Source: a virus
DNA: 64,000 nucleotides
Strand: one strand, 5' to 3'
IMG/VR virus record: IMGVR_UViG_3300042554_000410
Span: 1 to 64,000 of that record
In this document: piece by piece, positions 13,910-23,612 of the stretch
Layout of the letters: the number at the start of each line of letters is the position of its first letter
Numbering within the stretch: the first letter of the stretch is position 1
Translations under genes and position numbers: made by a program
The notes under the pieces: generated by a model
What the model saw: only the letters and a program-made list of their open reading frames with translations
Databases searched by the model: none
What the model was told of the DNA's origin: nothing

Positions 13910-16674
13910 TTTCTCACACCTGGTTTACCTGGTTGCGGTCTTGTCATGCTGTGTACGTTTAGACCTTGAGCGTCTTTACGTGGACCAGCAGGTTCATCTC
14001 TACCTGATTTACTTCTTGCCATTTGCTGTTGTAAAGCGTTTGATTTTTTAGTAACTTGTGGCTGTGCTTGTGTTTGTACTGGCTTTGGTTTAGGAACTGG
14101 AACAGATTGAGTTGTTGCCGTTACAGGTTGAATACGCTTAACTCCAACTTTATCTCGTTCTGCTCCTGCTGACATTGCTTGAGGACTCGCAGCATTAGCT
14201 GGTGCTACTGGAGTTGTAGATGCTTGTGCTGCAGGAGGTTGATTTCCACTCAAACTTCTATTTAAAGCATATCCACCAATTGCAGCACCAGCAGCACCAG
14301 CCGCTAGTCCTGCTTTTGCTTTATCACTGAGTCCAACAATTCTTGTTGCTCCACCTGCCGCGAGATTTGGAGAACCAGGTCTTGCAGGAAGATTTGGACC
14401 ACTTGTAGGTCTTACAGCAGGAACACCAGGTCTAACATAGTTAGTTGGTTCTGTTGTTCTGCGTAAAGCTGGAAGTTGTCTAGCCTTTAAATCTGAACCA
14501 GCATTTTGTCTTGCTCTAGCTAATTTGTCTTGAAAAGTACCTCTGATACCAGCATTTCCTGATGGAATATCTGGCTTTTTTGCAGGCATAATAATTTCAT
14601 CTGGTTCTCTTGCCGCTTGAGAGACAGGTTTAGCTGGCTTAGATGCAACTTTTGCTGTCGCAGATGAAACAGGTCTAGGTAGTAGTTTTTGGCCTACAGA
14701 ACCTGCAGTTCTACCACCTTTTATAAAATTATATGCTGCTTTACTCGCTTTAACAGCGCCACCTACTAAAGCACCTCCAGCAAGATTCATGCCAACATCA
14801 GCGGCTGTTTGGCCGAGACCTTGTTGACCTCTAGCATACTTATCGATTGCCCTTGCTGCACCTACTCCAGGAACAAAAGGTGCAACAGTATCAATGCCTT
14901 TTTCCATTCTAGCGTCTAATTCTGCTCTACGTTGAGCAGCATTTTTTTGTGCGGGAATAGAACCAAGACCATAATCTGATCGCGCTCTTTGTACTGTTTT
15001 TTTCAATTCTGAAGGTTTTACACTAGAATTAACTGAGCTTGATTTTATATTTGATGATTTAAATCCTGATGATCTGTCTGTGTTAAATGGCACATGACCA
15101 TGTCCGCCTCGTGCCGTAACAATGTCTGACACTTCCGCCACAACCTGCTTTTCAGCAGAAGCAGTTACGCTCAAGCCGTGGCGGTTATTAAAACCCTCGT
15201 TTTCCTCAGCAACTCTCTTGGCTGTTTCAGTTGCAATTCTCATTTTTTTGGCCATTGGCATGCCTGGATTTTCTCTTTCCATAGCAGTAGCAACTTTTTC
15301 GCGCTTAGACTTTTCTGCTGATGTTAGCTTCTTTTCTTCAAGTCTCTTTGCAACTTTATCCATACGTTGCATTGTATCAACGTCTTTTCTAAAATCTGGA
15401 CCAGGTCCCCAGCCTCGATCATCCCAAGCCCTTTTTTCTGCGGCTCTTGATTTCATAGTAGCCTTTAGTTTTAATAATTTCTTAGCAATTATGCCTTTTG
15501 GCATCATGCCGGCTTCTTCAAGATTTTCTTCCTTCATTGTGCCTGGTGGAAGAGAAGTCTTTGCAGCACGATTGACTGTCTGTTCCTTTGACTTTGCATA
15601 GTCAGGAGTTGTTCCTGCTGGAGCATAGTCTGGCTTCTTGATGCCCATCGAAGAAGGAGATGTCACATCGCTTTCTTTCATGGAACGTAGCTTCTTAAAA
15701 TCTGCTGAAGTTAGATCACCAAAAGGTTCAGCAACATCCAACTTTCTTTTATTTGGATGATCAATATCGTTTTCTTCACTCTGCATTTTTTCAATTTGCG
15801 CTCTTGTTACATTTCCAGCAGCTTTAACATTGCCTTTTTCAAGTTCTTTCATTCTCCAGAAAAGATTATTAGTAACATCTATTGCATTTTTATCTTTACG
15901 TCCTAAACGTCCTCTTTTAGGCTTTACCTTATTTGGTATACCATACATCTTTATCTTTTCTTCATCAAGTGCTTCTTCTTCTAATCTTTTTTTAGGTCTA
16001 TTAGCAGGAACAACATCTTTCTTAGGTCTTTTAGCAGGAACAACACCTTTCTTACCTTCAATCTTATCGCCTGCCAACTTTATCATCTTTGCATGTTTAG
16101 CTGCTTTTTCTGCCGAATTTATAATGAAGTCTGATGCGCCTTGAGGTGTTTTTTTTAGTTGCCAGTCCTTCATATTTCTAATTATTGCGTGAACTTGCGT
16201 TTTACGCTTATTTTTATAGTTTTCTAAAGTTTCTGGAGACAATTCATTAAGTATTTCTACACCTTCTCTCATACCAGGAACAAAACCTTTAATTTCTTTT
16301 ACTTTACCGTCTTTTACTATGAATCCTCTAATTTTTCTTATAGAATCGCTTAGATTATCATGTATATGTACACCATCATTAGGATCGTATTGAACTTTAC
16401 CTGGACCAGCAATTTTTCTAATTTTCATAGACTCTGGTGTATTTAATCCAGGATGAAGTTTTGATTTTTTCTTTGCCTCATCAAGTGCTTCCACACCTTC
16501 TGTCAATACTGTCTTATAAGCAGCATCCCATTCGCCCTGACGTTCATGTGGAAGAGCCTTACGGTCTGTTACACCAAACTTTTCATTTACCAGTCTGACA
16601 GCATCACGCTCAGCCTGATTCTTTTTCATCACTTCTTGGACTGCGCCAATTAATGGATCGTTTTTGTTAAGCAT
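13906..16674 (-). CDS. Large basic low-complexity virion-internal protein, 922 aa
   Basis: A 922-residue protein, strongly basic, with long disordered Ala/Pro/Lys stretches. Several LxE sites stand in the N-terminal half (LTE at 57-59, LDE at 64-66, LNE at 142-144, LDE at 236-238), and LNELSPETLENYKNK resembles a short segment common in T4-like prohead core proteins. A nine-residue VVPAKRPKK motif is repeated at 211 and 221. Two Ala/Gly-rich hydrophobic stretches (AGGALVGGAVKASKAAY and GLAAGAAGAAIGGYAL) look like membrane-active segments. I infer a packaged, processed protein that may be ejected with the DNA. Confidence 0.65.
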   Translation of the reverse strand: MLNKNDPLIGAVQEVMKKNQAERDAVRLVNEKFGVTDRKALPHERQGEWDAAYKTVLTEGVEALDEAKKKSKLHPGLNTPESMKIRKIAGPGKVQYDPNDGVHIHDNLSDSIRKIRGFIVKDGKVKEIKGFVPGMREGVEILNELSPETLENYKNKRKTQVHAIIRNMKDWQLKKTPQGASDFIINSAEKAAKHAKMIKLAGDKIEGKKGVVPAKRPKKDVVPANRPKKRLEEEALDEEKIKMYGIPNKVKPKRGRLGRKDKNAIDVTNNLFWRMKELEKGNVKAAGNVTRAQIEKMQSEENDIDHPNKRKLDVAEPFGDLTSADFKKLRSMKESDVTSPSSMGIKKPDYAPAGTTPDYAKSKEQTVNRAAKTSLPPGTMKEENLEEAGMMPKGIIAKKLLKLKATMKSRAAEKRAWDDRGWGPGPDFRKDVDTMQRMDKVAKRLEEKKLTSAEKSKREKVATAMERENPGMPMAKKMRIATETAKRVAEENEGFNNRHGLSVTASAEKQVVAEVSDIVTARGGHGHVPFNTDRSSGFKSSNIKSSSVNSSVKPSELKKTVQRARSDYGLGSIPAQKNAAQRRAELDARMEKGIDTVAPFVPGVGAARAIDKYARGQQGLGQTAADVGMNLAGGALVGGAVKASKAAYNFIKGGRTAGSVGQKLLPRPVSSATAKVASKPAKPVSQAAREPDEIIMPAKKPDIPSGNAGIRGTFQDKLARARQNAGSDLKARQLPALRRTTEPTNYVRPGVPAVRPTSGPNLPARPGSPNLAAGGATRIVGLSDKAKAGLAAGAAGAAIGGYALNRSLSGNQPPAAQASTTPVAPANAASPQAMSAGAERDKVGVKRIQPVTATTQSVPVPKPKPVQTQAQPQVTKKSNALQQQMARSKSGRDEPAGPRKDAQGLNVHSMTRPQPGKPGVRK

Positions 16675-16702
16675 TTTAGTTGTCCTCTATGGAGTTTATC
16701 TA

Positions 16703-16709
16703 TATTTAT
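16703..16709 (-). promoter_or_regulatory. Late-promoter-like ATAAATA
   Basis: GATAAATATA on the minus strand 29 bases before the 922-residue gene start at 16674. Confidence 0.4.
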
Positions 16710-16716
16710 CTAAATC

Positions 16717-19700
16717 TTATTCTTCGCAATTCCAACGTCTAAGCGACATAGCCTTACGAGTTGGTCTGCCCTTTTCGTCTTTCATTGGGCCTTTCATGCC
16801 GCCCATTCTAGCACAGAATGACTTACGGCGTTTCCAAGCTTTACCGCCTTTTTTAAGTTTTGATGGAGGTGTAGTAACCGCTGTCTTGATACCAAAGTGC
16901 TTTGCGCCTTTTCTTGTTAGTCCAGCACCACTCTCGGTTGATCTGTATAGACCTTTTGAGTCTGCGCCGCGCTCATTTAACTGTTCTTCACTCTTACGCT
17001 GTGTTGGAATAGGACTCATATTATTGACTCCGCCTTCCATTCCTTCACGAAGTTTCTTCACTGATTTCTTTTCTTCGCTGTGTTCACATCCGCAACCTGC
17101 ATTCTCTAGTTTTAATGCCGTCTCTACCAACTTTTCTTCCCACAAATCGCCATATTTTTCCATATACTTTTGCTGAGTTGATTCCTTTGACATCCAGTTC
17201 TGAATGCTCTCGGATAGACCCATTGAATATGCTGAACCGTAACCGAATCCGTATGGTGTGCCTGCACGAGGAACACCGATGGTTGGGCCGATACCATCAG
17301 CGCCGAAGGCATATCCACCCTGCACAGATGCTTCCATGGCCTCTTGCTTCAACTTGTCTGCACTACGCATTAGTTCTTCTTTTGCTTTCTTAGCTTCTTC
17401 GGCATTCTTTTCAAGATGTGGTAAAGCCTTTACCATTTTCTGCCAAGGAGTTTTCTTCTTTGATTCGGCCACGAAACTTTCAAATGCTTCGTTGACAGGT
17501 ACACAGTTAGGTACCATGCGATTACCTTTCTTCTTCATGCCCTTTTGCTCATAACCATCCCAGCATGTATCCTTTTCTTCGTTGACAGATGTCCAACCAC
17601 CACCCTTAGACTTATACCACTTTGCTGCCCAACCATTAGCATATGCAGATGGATATACATCAAACTTTTTTCTGGCCATAGACTTAGCTCTTGACCATAG
17701 TTCTGGATTTGTTGGCTTGTTCTTTTCCATCAAAACTTGTTCTGACATTCTGTCACGGTTAATCTTGTCAATTGCTTTTTGAACTGACTCTGTTTTGACC
17801 ATAATAGGTTTATTGCCTTTACCTGATCTATCTGCCACGGGATCCTCTCTTCTTTTTCTTCTTGCTGATGCAGCGCGTTCTTTTTTACTCATCGAATATG
17901 CTCTAGATGCCGGCATACATTTTGGTTTACCTTCACCTGGCTCTCTAGCACAATCGCCTTTAATGTTACCTTTTGTATCAACTCTTTTCCAGTTGCCCTC
18001 TGGATGTGTTTTACTAAACCAATTTCTTAAATCTTCACTCAACTGAACCTTTACTAGTTTACCGCCTTGACTGTGGAATAATACTTTGTTTATACCATTA
18101 ACTTTACGACCAAATCTACCAAAACCATAATATGACAAACCAAGTCTTCTGGCCTGATTCATCAAATCATTATCTGGCTTGTGAATAACACTTGGCATTT
18201 CGACATTCTGTCTAATCTGAGTAAGTGTCTTATATCTCTTTGGCTCTTGATATCCTGTGATACCACGATTTCTTGCTTCGCGTTCAATCCATTTTGCTGC
18301 TGCTGGATTTTGATTTTCAGAGCGAACAAACTGTTGAGCCATACGACGAATACGATTGAAGTTGGCCTGAATCTTTTCTTTTTCTTCTGGTCCAACTTTG
18401 CGAACATCTGCTGTGTTATCGATGACAGCAAATTTTTCATTACCAAAAATCTTTTGCAGTTCGCCAATATTCTTTTGTGCTAAGTCCCATTTCTGCTGAC
18501 GAATGTTTGGAGAATTATCTGGCACGCCTTGCTTATCTGTACCATCTGGAACTTTACGCTTGCCCATCTTACCGCGTTCAACGTTACGCTCACGCGATAC
18601 TTCATTAGAAGTGTTTACGAATACCATCATGGTTTCGTAGCCGTCTGCTTCCAAGTTTTGTTTGATTGTCTTGATTTTTTCTAAGTCATCTGCTGTGCCG
18701 TTGATGATGAGTCCAAGACGACCTGCAAGGGCTAGACGCTCTTGTTCTTTTGTAATGTTCTTCGCGCGGCCGCGCACGATGTCGCGCTCAACTCTTTCTT
18801 CATCCGGCATCTCAAGGTCTAGACCGTTCTTCTGCATTAGATACTCAAATGCAACGTCAGAATTGATTTCTTTCAATCCTTCACCAGCAAGAGTGGAATT
18901 CATTACGTAGTCTTTACCAGAACCTGGACCACCAGCCAGAAAGATAGCCTTGAGTTTGCCTGGATCGTTTATACCCTCGCTAAGTTGACCACGAACAGCC
19001 TTGAATCCCTTGACTGCTTTCTTTTGATATTCACTTGATCCTTTTTTGTCTAGCCAATATCTGTCAATACCATCGTCATACCAAAGACCAGATGTTTGAT
19101 TTGTTATAACGTATTGTGACACACCAGTCGGTGATACTTCACCTGTCACATTACCTAGTCCGCGAATACCACCGCCAATTGCTGCTGTGTTTGTTTCGAC
19201 AACATAAGACTTGCCGAACATATCTGGATTGGCCTTAGCAAACCAACGCATAATCTTACCTGCTTCTGAGTTTGCTTCGTTCTCAATATCAGAACCAGTT
19301 GCGCCTTCTTTCTCTATATCTTTACCTAACCGACCATCTTCGTTCTGTTTGTGATGCACAAGTTCATGAGCAACAGAACGGAATATGTCCATCGGATGTC
19401 TGTTCATAGTAGATATAGACAGTTCATTAGACGATGGATTATATGCTGCGAATGAATTGTATGAATCATCATCTGTCTTGTATCTAACAGTCGGCATAGA
19501 TTTTAGACCAAGCTTATCGGATGCAAATGACACAAATGAATCCAGCATAGGTGCTAGTTCTTTGCGTGTAATTTCTTCTTTTAATTGCTTTAATGTTTTT
19601 GGTTTTGGAAGTTTAGCGGATAATAGTTTATGCACAGATGCATCATATTTGCCAAACAAATCTTTGACAAACTCTTTCTGCTTTGCGTTGTCTAATGATA

Positions 19701-20196
19701 CAAACTGCTTACGAAGTTCAGAAGCAGATGTGGCTGGCTTACCTAGAACATCGAATGTAAATGTAGGAGTGACGATAACATAACCCTTAGGCATAGATGC
19801 ATCACCAAAAGGCTGCAACTTCTTTTCATTGCCTGCATATGGTTGGAGATAACTTGGATTACCAGATTTGGTTGGTTTGAATGAAAAACGAGGATCTTCT
19901 TCCATGTCTTTTTGCGACACAGCAAAGACTAAAACCGTCGTCTTAGGATCGTAGTCTTTTAGTATTTCTCTGGCGATGTAGGGATTGGTAACTTGCTTGA
20001 TACTGTTAGATGGGACACCAGCCAGTGTCATCATCTTGACTTTTTCTTTGAAATTGAATGGACTCTTAGGTAGTTCTACTTTATCAGATGTGGCAATGAC
20101 TGCATCGCCGAACTTTGACTTGAGCCATTTATAGACCTGTGCATGGCCTTTATGGAAGGGTTGAAAACGCCCTGGATATACTACTAAAACTTTCAT
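16717..20196 (-). CDS. Multi-enzyme putative virion polyprotein, 1159 aa
   Basis: Domains in order: residues 1-170 a nucleotidyltransferase of the NMN-adenylyltransferase/cytidylyltransferase type (YPGRFQPFHKGH, TSASELR); about 210-330 a zinc metallopeptidase (HExxH at 277-281); about 410-600 a P-loop kinase (AGGPGSGKD, Lys428); 715-800 and 820-870 small basic modules (DUF5872-like); 1090-1157 a basic C-terminal module (DUF6321-like). The joints carry LxE/VxE tripeptides: 405-407, 719-721, 822-824, 901-903, 909-911, 994-996, 1049-1051, 1073-1075. This suggests cleavage by a prohead protease into packaged enzymes. A CTAAATAC late-type motif lies 34 bases upstream. Confidence 0.75.
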   Translation of the reverse strand: MKVLVVYPGRFQPFHKGHAQVYKWLKSKFGDAVIATSDKVELPKSPFNFKEKVKMMTLAGVPSNSIKQVTNPYIAREILKDYDPKTTVLVFAVSQKDMEEDPRFSFKPTKSGNPSYLQPYAGNEKKLQPFGDASMPKGYVIVTPTFTFDVLGKPATSASELRKQFVSLDNAKQKEFVKDLFGKYDASVHKLLSAKLPKPKTLKQLKEEITRKELAPMLDSFVSFASDKLGLKSMPTVRYKTDDDSYNSFAAYNPSSNELSISTMNRHPMDIFRSVAHELVHHKQNEDGRLGKDIEKEGATGSDIENEANSEAGKIMRWFAKANPDMFGKSYVVETNTAAIGGGIRGLGNVTGEVSPTGVSQYVITNQTSGLWYDDGIDRYWLDKKGSSEYQKKAVKGFKAVRGQLSEGINDPGKLKAIFLAGGPGSGKDYVMNSTLAGEGLKEINSDVAFEYLMQKNGLDLEMPDEERVERDIVRGRAKNITKEQERLALAGRLGLIINGTADDLEKIKTIKQNLEADGYETMMVFVNTSNEVSRERNVERGKMGKRKVPDGTDKQGVPDNSPNIRQQKWDLAQKNIGELQKIFGNEKFAVIDNTADVRKVGPEEKEKIQANFNRIRRMAQQFVRSENQNPAAAKWIEREARNRGITGYQEPKRYKTLTQIRQNVEMPSVIHKPDNDLMNQARRLGLSYYGFGRFGRKVNGINKVLFHSQGGKLVKVQLSEDLRNWFSKTHPEGNWKRVDTKGNIKGDCAREPGEGKPKCMPASRAYSMSKKERAASARRKRREDPVADRSGKGNKPIMVKTESVQKAIDKINRDRMSEQVLMEKNKPTNPELWSRAKSMARKKFDVYPSAYANGWAAKWYKSKGGGWTSVNEEKDTCWDGYEQKGMKKKGNRMVPNCVPVNEAFESFVAESKKKTPWQKMVKALPHLEKNAEEAKKAKEELMRSADKLKQEAMEASVQGGYAFGADGIGPTIGVPRAGTPYGFGYGSAYSMGLSESIQNWMSKESTQQKYMEKYGDLWEEKLVETALKLENAGCGCEHSEEKKSVKKLREGMEGGVNNMSPIPTQRKSEEQLNERGADSKGLYRSTESGAGLTRKGAKHFGIKTAVTTPPSKLKKGGKAWKRRKSFCARMGGMKGPMKDEKGRPTRKAMSLRRWNCEE

Positions 20197-20229
20197 TATT
20201 CCCTCTATAGGAACATTAACTTACAGAGG

Positions 20230-20236
20230 TATTTAG
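20230..20236 (-). promoter_or_regulatory. Late-promoter-like CTAAATA
   Basis: CTAAATAC on the minus strand, between the 45-residue gene and the polyprotein gene, 34 bases from the ATG at 20196. Confidence 0.5.
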
Positions 20237-20240
20237 TGTT

Positions 20241-20378
20241 TTATTGTTCTGACTCCATGGCCTTGTGCCAATACTTTTTCAGTATGTCCTGACATTCCTT
20301 TTCAGAATATGATTCAGGAACAGGTTTGCCTTTCAATTTTTGCCATATAGCGTTGGCTATCTCTCTTTCCCATGTCAT
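20241..20378 (-). CDS. Small hypothetical protein, 45 aa
   Basis: A 45-residue ORF (MTWEREIANAIWQKLKGKP...) whose ATG overlaps the stop of the HAD gene (ATGA). It is helical with balanced charge and fills an otherwise empty 180-base gap. Function unknown. Confidence 0.6.
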   Translation of the reverse strand: MTWEREIANAIWQKLKGKPVPESYSEKECQDILKKYWHKAMESEQ

Positions 20379-21034
20379 ATCTCATATTTCTTTCTTTTGA
20401 GTGTTTCACGCACAACTGAAGTGATTTCTTCAGCGATGGTCTTGACTTTAGCATTTGGAGTATATTTGGACACTCTACCATCTTTTACCAGATAACCCAC
20501 TGCTTCCACGTTCGGATAAAGAGTTGCAACTTTGAATAGTATATCTAAGTTCTTTTCGTGGTCATCCCACATGCGAACACGGTCAAACTTACCAGTCTTT
20601 AGATATCTCTTGAGAATGACACCTTTGTTGATGTGGGCGGGTCCAGACTTTGAGACATTACCTGCACGTTCTACATAGACTTTATCAATCGGAAATCCAT
20701 GGTCACGAAACGTCTGTAGAAACTCCTTATGGTCATCAAAGTCTGACCGAGCAGTAAGAATAATCGAATGTGAGTTTTCGGTCTGTCTTGCGACGATGTT
20801 TTTTGCATTATTCAGAACCGAACGGATAGGCTTGAATGTATCACGAAAGATTTTGCCTGATCTGAACTGAGCAAAGTCAAACTTTTCATCTGGTGCTAGT
20901 TTGTAAGAATTAAACTCACCGGGTTCCAATATCTTTACTGTTTTGCCGTCCTTGACAACACCAACTCTGGCCGATGTTCGACCAAGAGTGTCATCGATAT
21001 CCCACACATTCAATGTACGGATTTCTTTATTCAT
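20375..21034 (-). CDS. HAD-family phosphatase
   Basis: A 219-residue HAD-superfamily hydrolase. Motif I is VWDIDDTLGRT (DxDxT), motif II SIILTARSD, and a late acidic motif is MWDDHEKNL. The arrangement resembles the 3'-phosphatase half of T4 polynucleotide kinase, so a nucleic-acid-end phosphatase is plausible, next to the ligase-like gene upstream. Substrate is not proven by the sequence. Confidence 0.8.
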   Translation of the reverse strand: MNKEIRTLNVWDIDDTLGRTSARVGVVKDGKTVKILEPGEFNSYKLAPDEKFDFAQFRSGKIFRDTFKPIRSVLNNAKNIVARQTENSHSIILTARSDFDDHKEFLQTFRDHGFPIDKVYVERAGNVSKSGPAHINKGVILKRYLKTGKFDRVRMWDDHEKNLDILFKVATLYPNVEAVGYLVKDGRVSKYTPNAKVKTIAEEITSVVRETLKRKKYEI

Positions 21035-22266
21035 TTTGACCAGTTCTTAGTAGCATTGAAGTTAGCTTGTGAAAATTCTAATCTATCGATTAACTTGACG
21101 GCTTTACCTATTCGGTCAATAGCAACAAAACCTTCTGGCGATGTAACTTTTAATCCAGTCGAATCAATTCGAAGATAAGTGCCTAGAGAATCGCGGACTG
21201 TCTGGAGTTTCTTGACAATCATGTTCTTTGCTTTTGTTAGCAAGTTTTGCAAATCAAATATCTTCTTCAATTCATTCTTGTTGCTTGTATAGAAACGCAT
21301 CACGATATTTTTTTCTTGCTGTCTCTTGGTCTTTGTATCAGCCTTTTTTGCATCGGTAATGTTCTTGTTTAACTTTCTTTCGACCTCAAGAATGAGTCCT
21401 TGAACGTGAGCAGCAGTATTAGTAATCTCTTGACCTTCACGAACTTTGGAATTATTCCATGCTTTGATTTGAGTTTTATATCCTTCGTTCGTAGCAATCT
21501 CATTTAGTGTCCTTGCTGAGATTGTTCTGAACAGTGTGCCTGCTTGTGATAGAAGGCCATTTAGTTCAGCCGTTTCTGATGCAGTAAACGTGGCTGTACC
21601 AGATGCATCAACAAAAGATGCATCGCGGAACCAGACATTCTTTGACTGTCTAAGATTTCCAATGTCAGCACCAAACGATGCCTTCATATTTTCCATACTA
21701 TCTCCAGAATAAGTCGTATGCCATACTATGCCTATTTTAGCAGATTTTATCTGTTTTGCAAGTGAAGAATCTGCTGGTACAGTATATACGATTGTGTTCG
21801 GCTGAAAAGTGATATAATCTTTTCCATCAATCTTTTCTGACTTCAAGTCTTCTTTGGTAAACATCATATCGCCTTGCAATATACCATCAATGCCGAGTTC
21901 AGGAAGATATTGTAAAGCGATCTTTAGTTTCCTGTTTAGGCCTTCGCCAGGATGATTATTGTCAATGTCATTGTTCGTATAGTTCAACTTTGCATTCTTT
22001 GCGAACACGCCTTTGGTGCCCACAAAGAATTTTCCATTCTCTGGATTAATACCAGCAAATATGGCTGGTGCACCATCCCACTTAGTTGTGAGATTTAGAG
22101 TTTTACCAGTAGCATGACCAGAAAGCATATCACGAAGAGACTGTAAAAAGGATATTGCACCTCTTGTGCCAGAAACTCCTCCATTGAGTACCTCGTCCTC
22201 TAGGTGTTCTAAGTGAAGGTTCTTACCTTCTTTTGCTTCTGTTAAGTAATTTTGATAGTTTAACAT
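21031..22266 (-). CDS. Ligase-like nucleotidyltransferase fold protein with capsid-targeting N terminus
   Basis: A 411-residue protein. MLNYQNYLTE|A at the N terminus copies the T4 internal-protein pattern (LxE at residues 8-10). The body contains TKWDGAPAIFAGI, a KxDG motif like the nucleotide-binding Lys of ATP/NAD-dependent ligases, then a GVFAKNAK segment, and DGILQGDMMF resembling motif III. Similar proteins occur in marine T4-like phages (DUF6267-like in my memory). I infer a packaged ligase-fold protein that may act on DNA or RNA ends after injection together with the HAD phosphatase. Confidence 0.65.
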   Translation of the reverse strand: MLNYQNYLTEAKEGKNLHLEHLEDEVLNGGVSGTRGAISFLQSLRDMLSGHATGKTLNLTTKWDGAPAIFAGINPENGKFFVGTKGVFAKNAKLNYTNNDIDNNHPGEGLNRKLKIALQYLPELGIDGILQGDMMFTKEDLKSEKIDGKDYITFQPNTIVYTVPADSSLAKQIKSAKIGIVWHTTYSGDSMENMKASFGADIGNLRQSKNVWFRDASFVDASGTATFTASETAELNGLLSQAGTLFRTISARTLNEIATNEGYKTQIKAWNNSKVREGQEITNTAAHVQGLILEVERKLNKNITDAKKADTKTKRQQEKNIVMRFYTSNKNELKKIFDLQNLLTKAKNMIVKKLQTVRDSLGTYLRIDSTGLKVTSPEGFVAIDRIGKAVKLIDRLEFSQANFNATKNWSK

Positions 22267-22275
22267 TTTTAATCC

Positions 22276-23583
22276 TTAAGGCAATCTAAGTTCGTAGTTA
22301 ACCATGCCTTGCTTGGCATCAATATCATCTATGGCAGATTTTGATCCTATGATCTGAATGGTCGCTGAAGCTGAAGGTACCATTCTATATTTTACTTTAC
22401 CTTTTTTCCATTCTGCAATATCTAAGTTTGCCTGCCAAAAGTTTTTACCTGCTAATATTTCAACCATAGCAGCAACAGATTTGGGATCTGAGTTTAATCT
22501 ATCTGCCATCGATCTTGAGAAGAATGCTGTCATTGAATATGGAAGTTTATCAACAATCTTTTTATCTGCTGATTTTTTAATTATATCTAAAACTTGTTTT
22601 GCTTCAGGTGTTAACTTTTTAGGATTCTTACCATAAGTTTTTACATTTGTATATATTGCATATGGATCTTTAACCGTTGCTCTTGAAAGTCTCAATACTT
22701 TTCTGATACCATATTCATATACGACTTCTTTTGATCCTTGTTTCGATGTAAGAGCGGCAGAAGAGACGCCTGCTTTTCTGGCCGAATCAATAACATCATT
22801 TATGACGCTTCCAGAAGGCACGTTAGAATCCATTGCCTTGTTCAGAAGATTCGAAAAGAATGAAGCTTTAGCACCAACACCATACTTTGAGCTAATTGGA
22901 ACAACAGTGCCGTTGCTCATAACAAGAAAACTATCTACACCAGAGAACGAAGGATCAGTAGGAACACAGAACATATCAACTGTACCTTTGTAGAACTTTG
23001 TAGAAAAAGGTTGTGTGTTATTCTTAAGTGCAAGTAGTCCTATGATTACTTCACCAACATATTTACCCAACTCATTAATATCTGAGTCTGGTATTTGTTT
23101 TTGCCAAATGAGTGTTTCATAGTTGCTCTTTGCAAAGCTCTCAAAAACTTCTATAATACTTTCAGATACTTTAGAATTTGATTTAAGACCTTTAAGTATA
23201 GAGTTCATCAAAGATGTATGATTACTGAACGTCATACAATCAACTTTTTTACCACCAAACGCAACTTGCTTCTTTGTTCCATATTTTGTCAAAGTCTCGG
23301 CTCTTACACCTAGATTTTCTGTAGCACCTTTCTTAAGAATTGGTTTGCCGATATATTTCTCTGAAACGAAACCTTCTACTTCTTTTCCTTTTTTCACATA
23401 TTTAATTTGATACTTGGGAGAGAAGGCTGGCATCTTGACAACTGTGATAGGTGAACCATCTTCTAAAGTGTCAATGAATGCGTTTTCACCGTCAGTAACT
23501 TTAGCTGGTCCTTTAACTATTGCAGTTTGAACATCTTCTTTAGAGAAGTATTTTTGCCATTTTTGTGCGCCAGTGCTAGCCAT
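22276..23583 (-). CDS. Putative virion-associated protein, possibly nuclease-like, 435 aa
   Basis: A 435-residue basic protein. The stretch VDMFCVPTDP ... VDSFLVMSNGTVVPISSKYG has a D-x-n-(S/x)-x-K layout that could be a PD-(D/E)xK nuclease core; this is a weak match. It contains Lys-rich regions and ends MVNYELRLP. Located upstream of the ligase-like gene with 9 bases between, and preceded by a GATAAATAA motif. Confidence 0.55.
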   Translation of the reverse strand: MASTGAQKWQKYFSKEDVQTAIVKGPAKVTDGENAFIDTLEDGSPITVVKMPAFSPKYQIKYVKKGKEVEGFVSEKYIGKPILKKGATENLGVRAETLTKYGTKKQVAFGGKKVDCMTFSNHTSLMNSILKGLKSNSKVSESIIEVFESFAKSNYETLIWQKQIPDSDINELGKYVGEVIIGLLALKNNTQPFSTKFYKGTVDMFCVPTDPSFSGVDSFLVMSNGTVVPISSKYGVGAKASFFSNLLNKAMDSNVPSGSVINDVIDSARKAGVSSAALTSKQGSKEVVYEYGIRKVLRLSRATVKDPYAIYTNVKTYGKNPKKLTPEAKQVLDIIKKSADKKIVDKLPYSMTAFFSRSMADRLNSDPKSVAAMVEILAGKNFWQANLDIAEWKKGKVKYRMVPSASATIQIIGSKSAIDDIDAKQGMVNYELRLP

Positions 23584-23612
23584 TTTTTAGTTCCAAAATT
23601 TGGTTTTATTCT

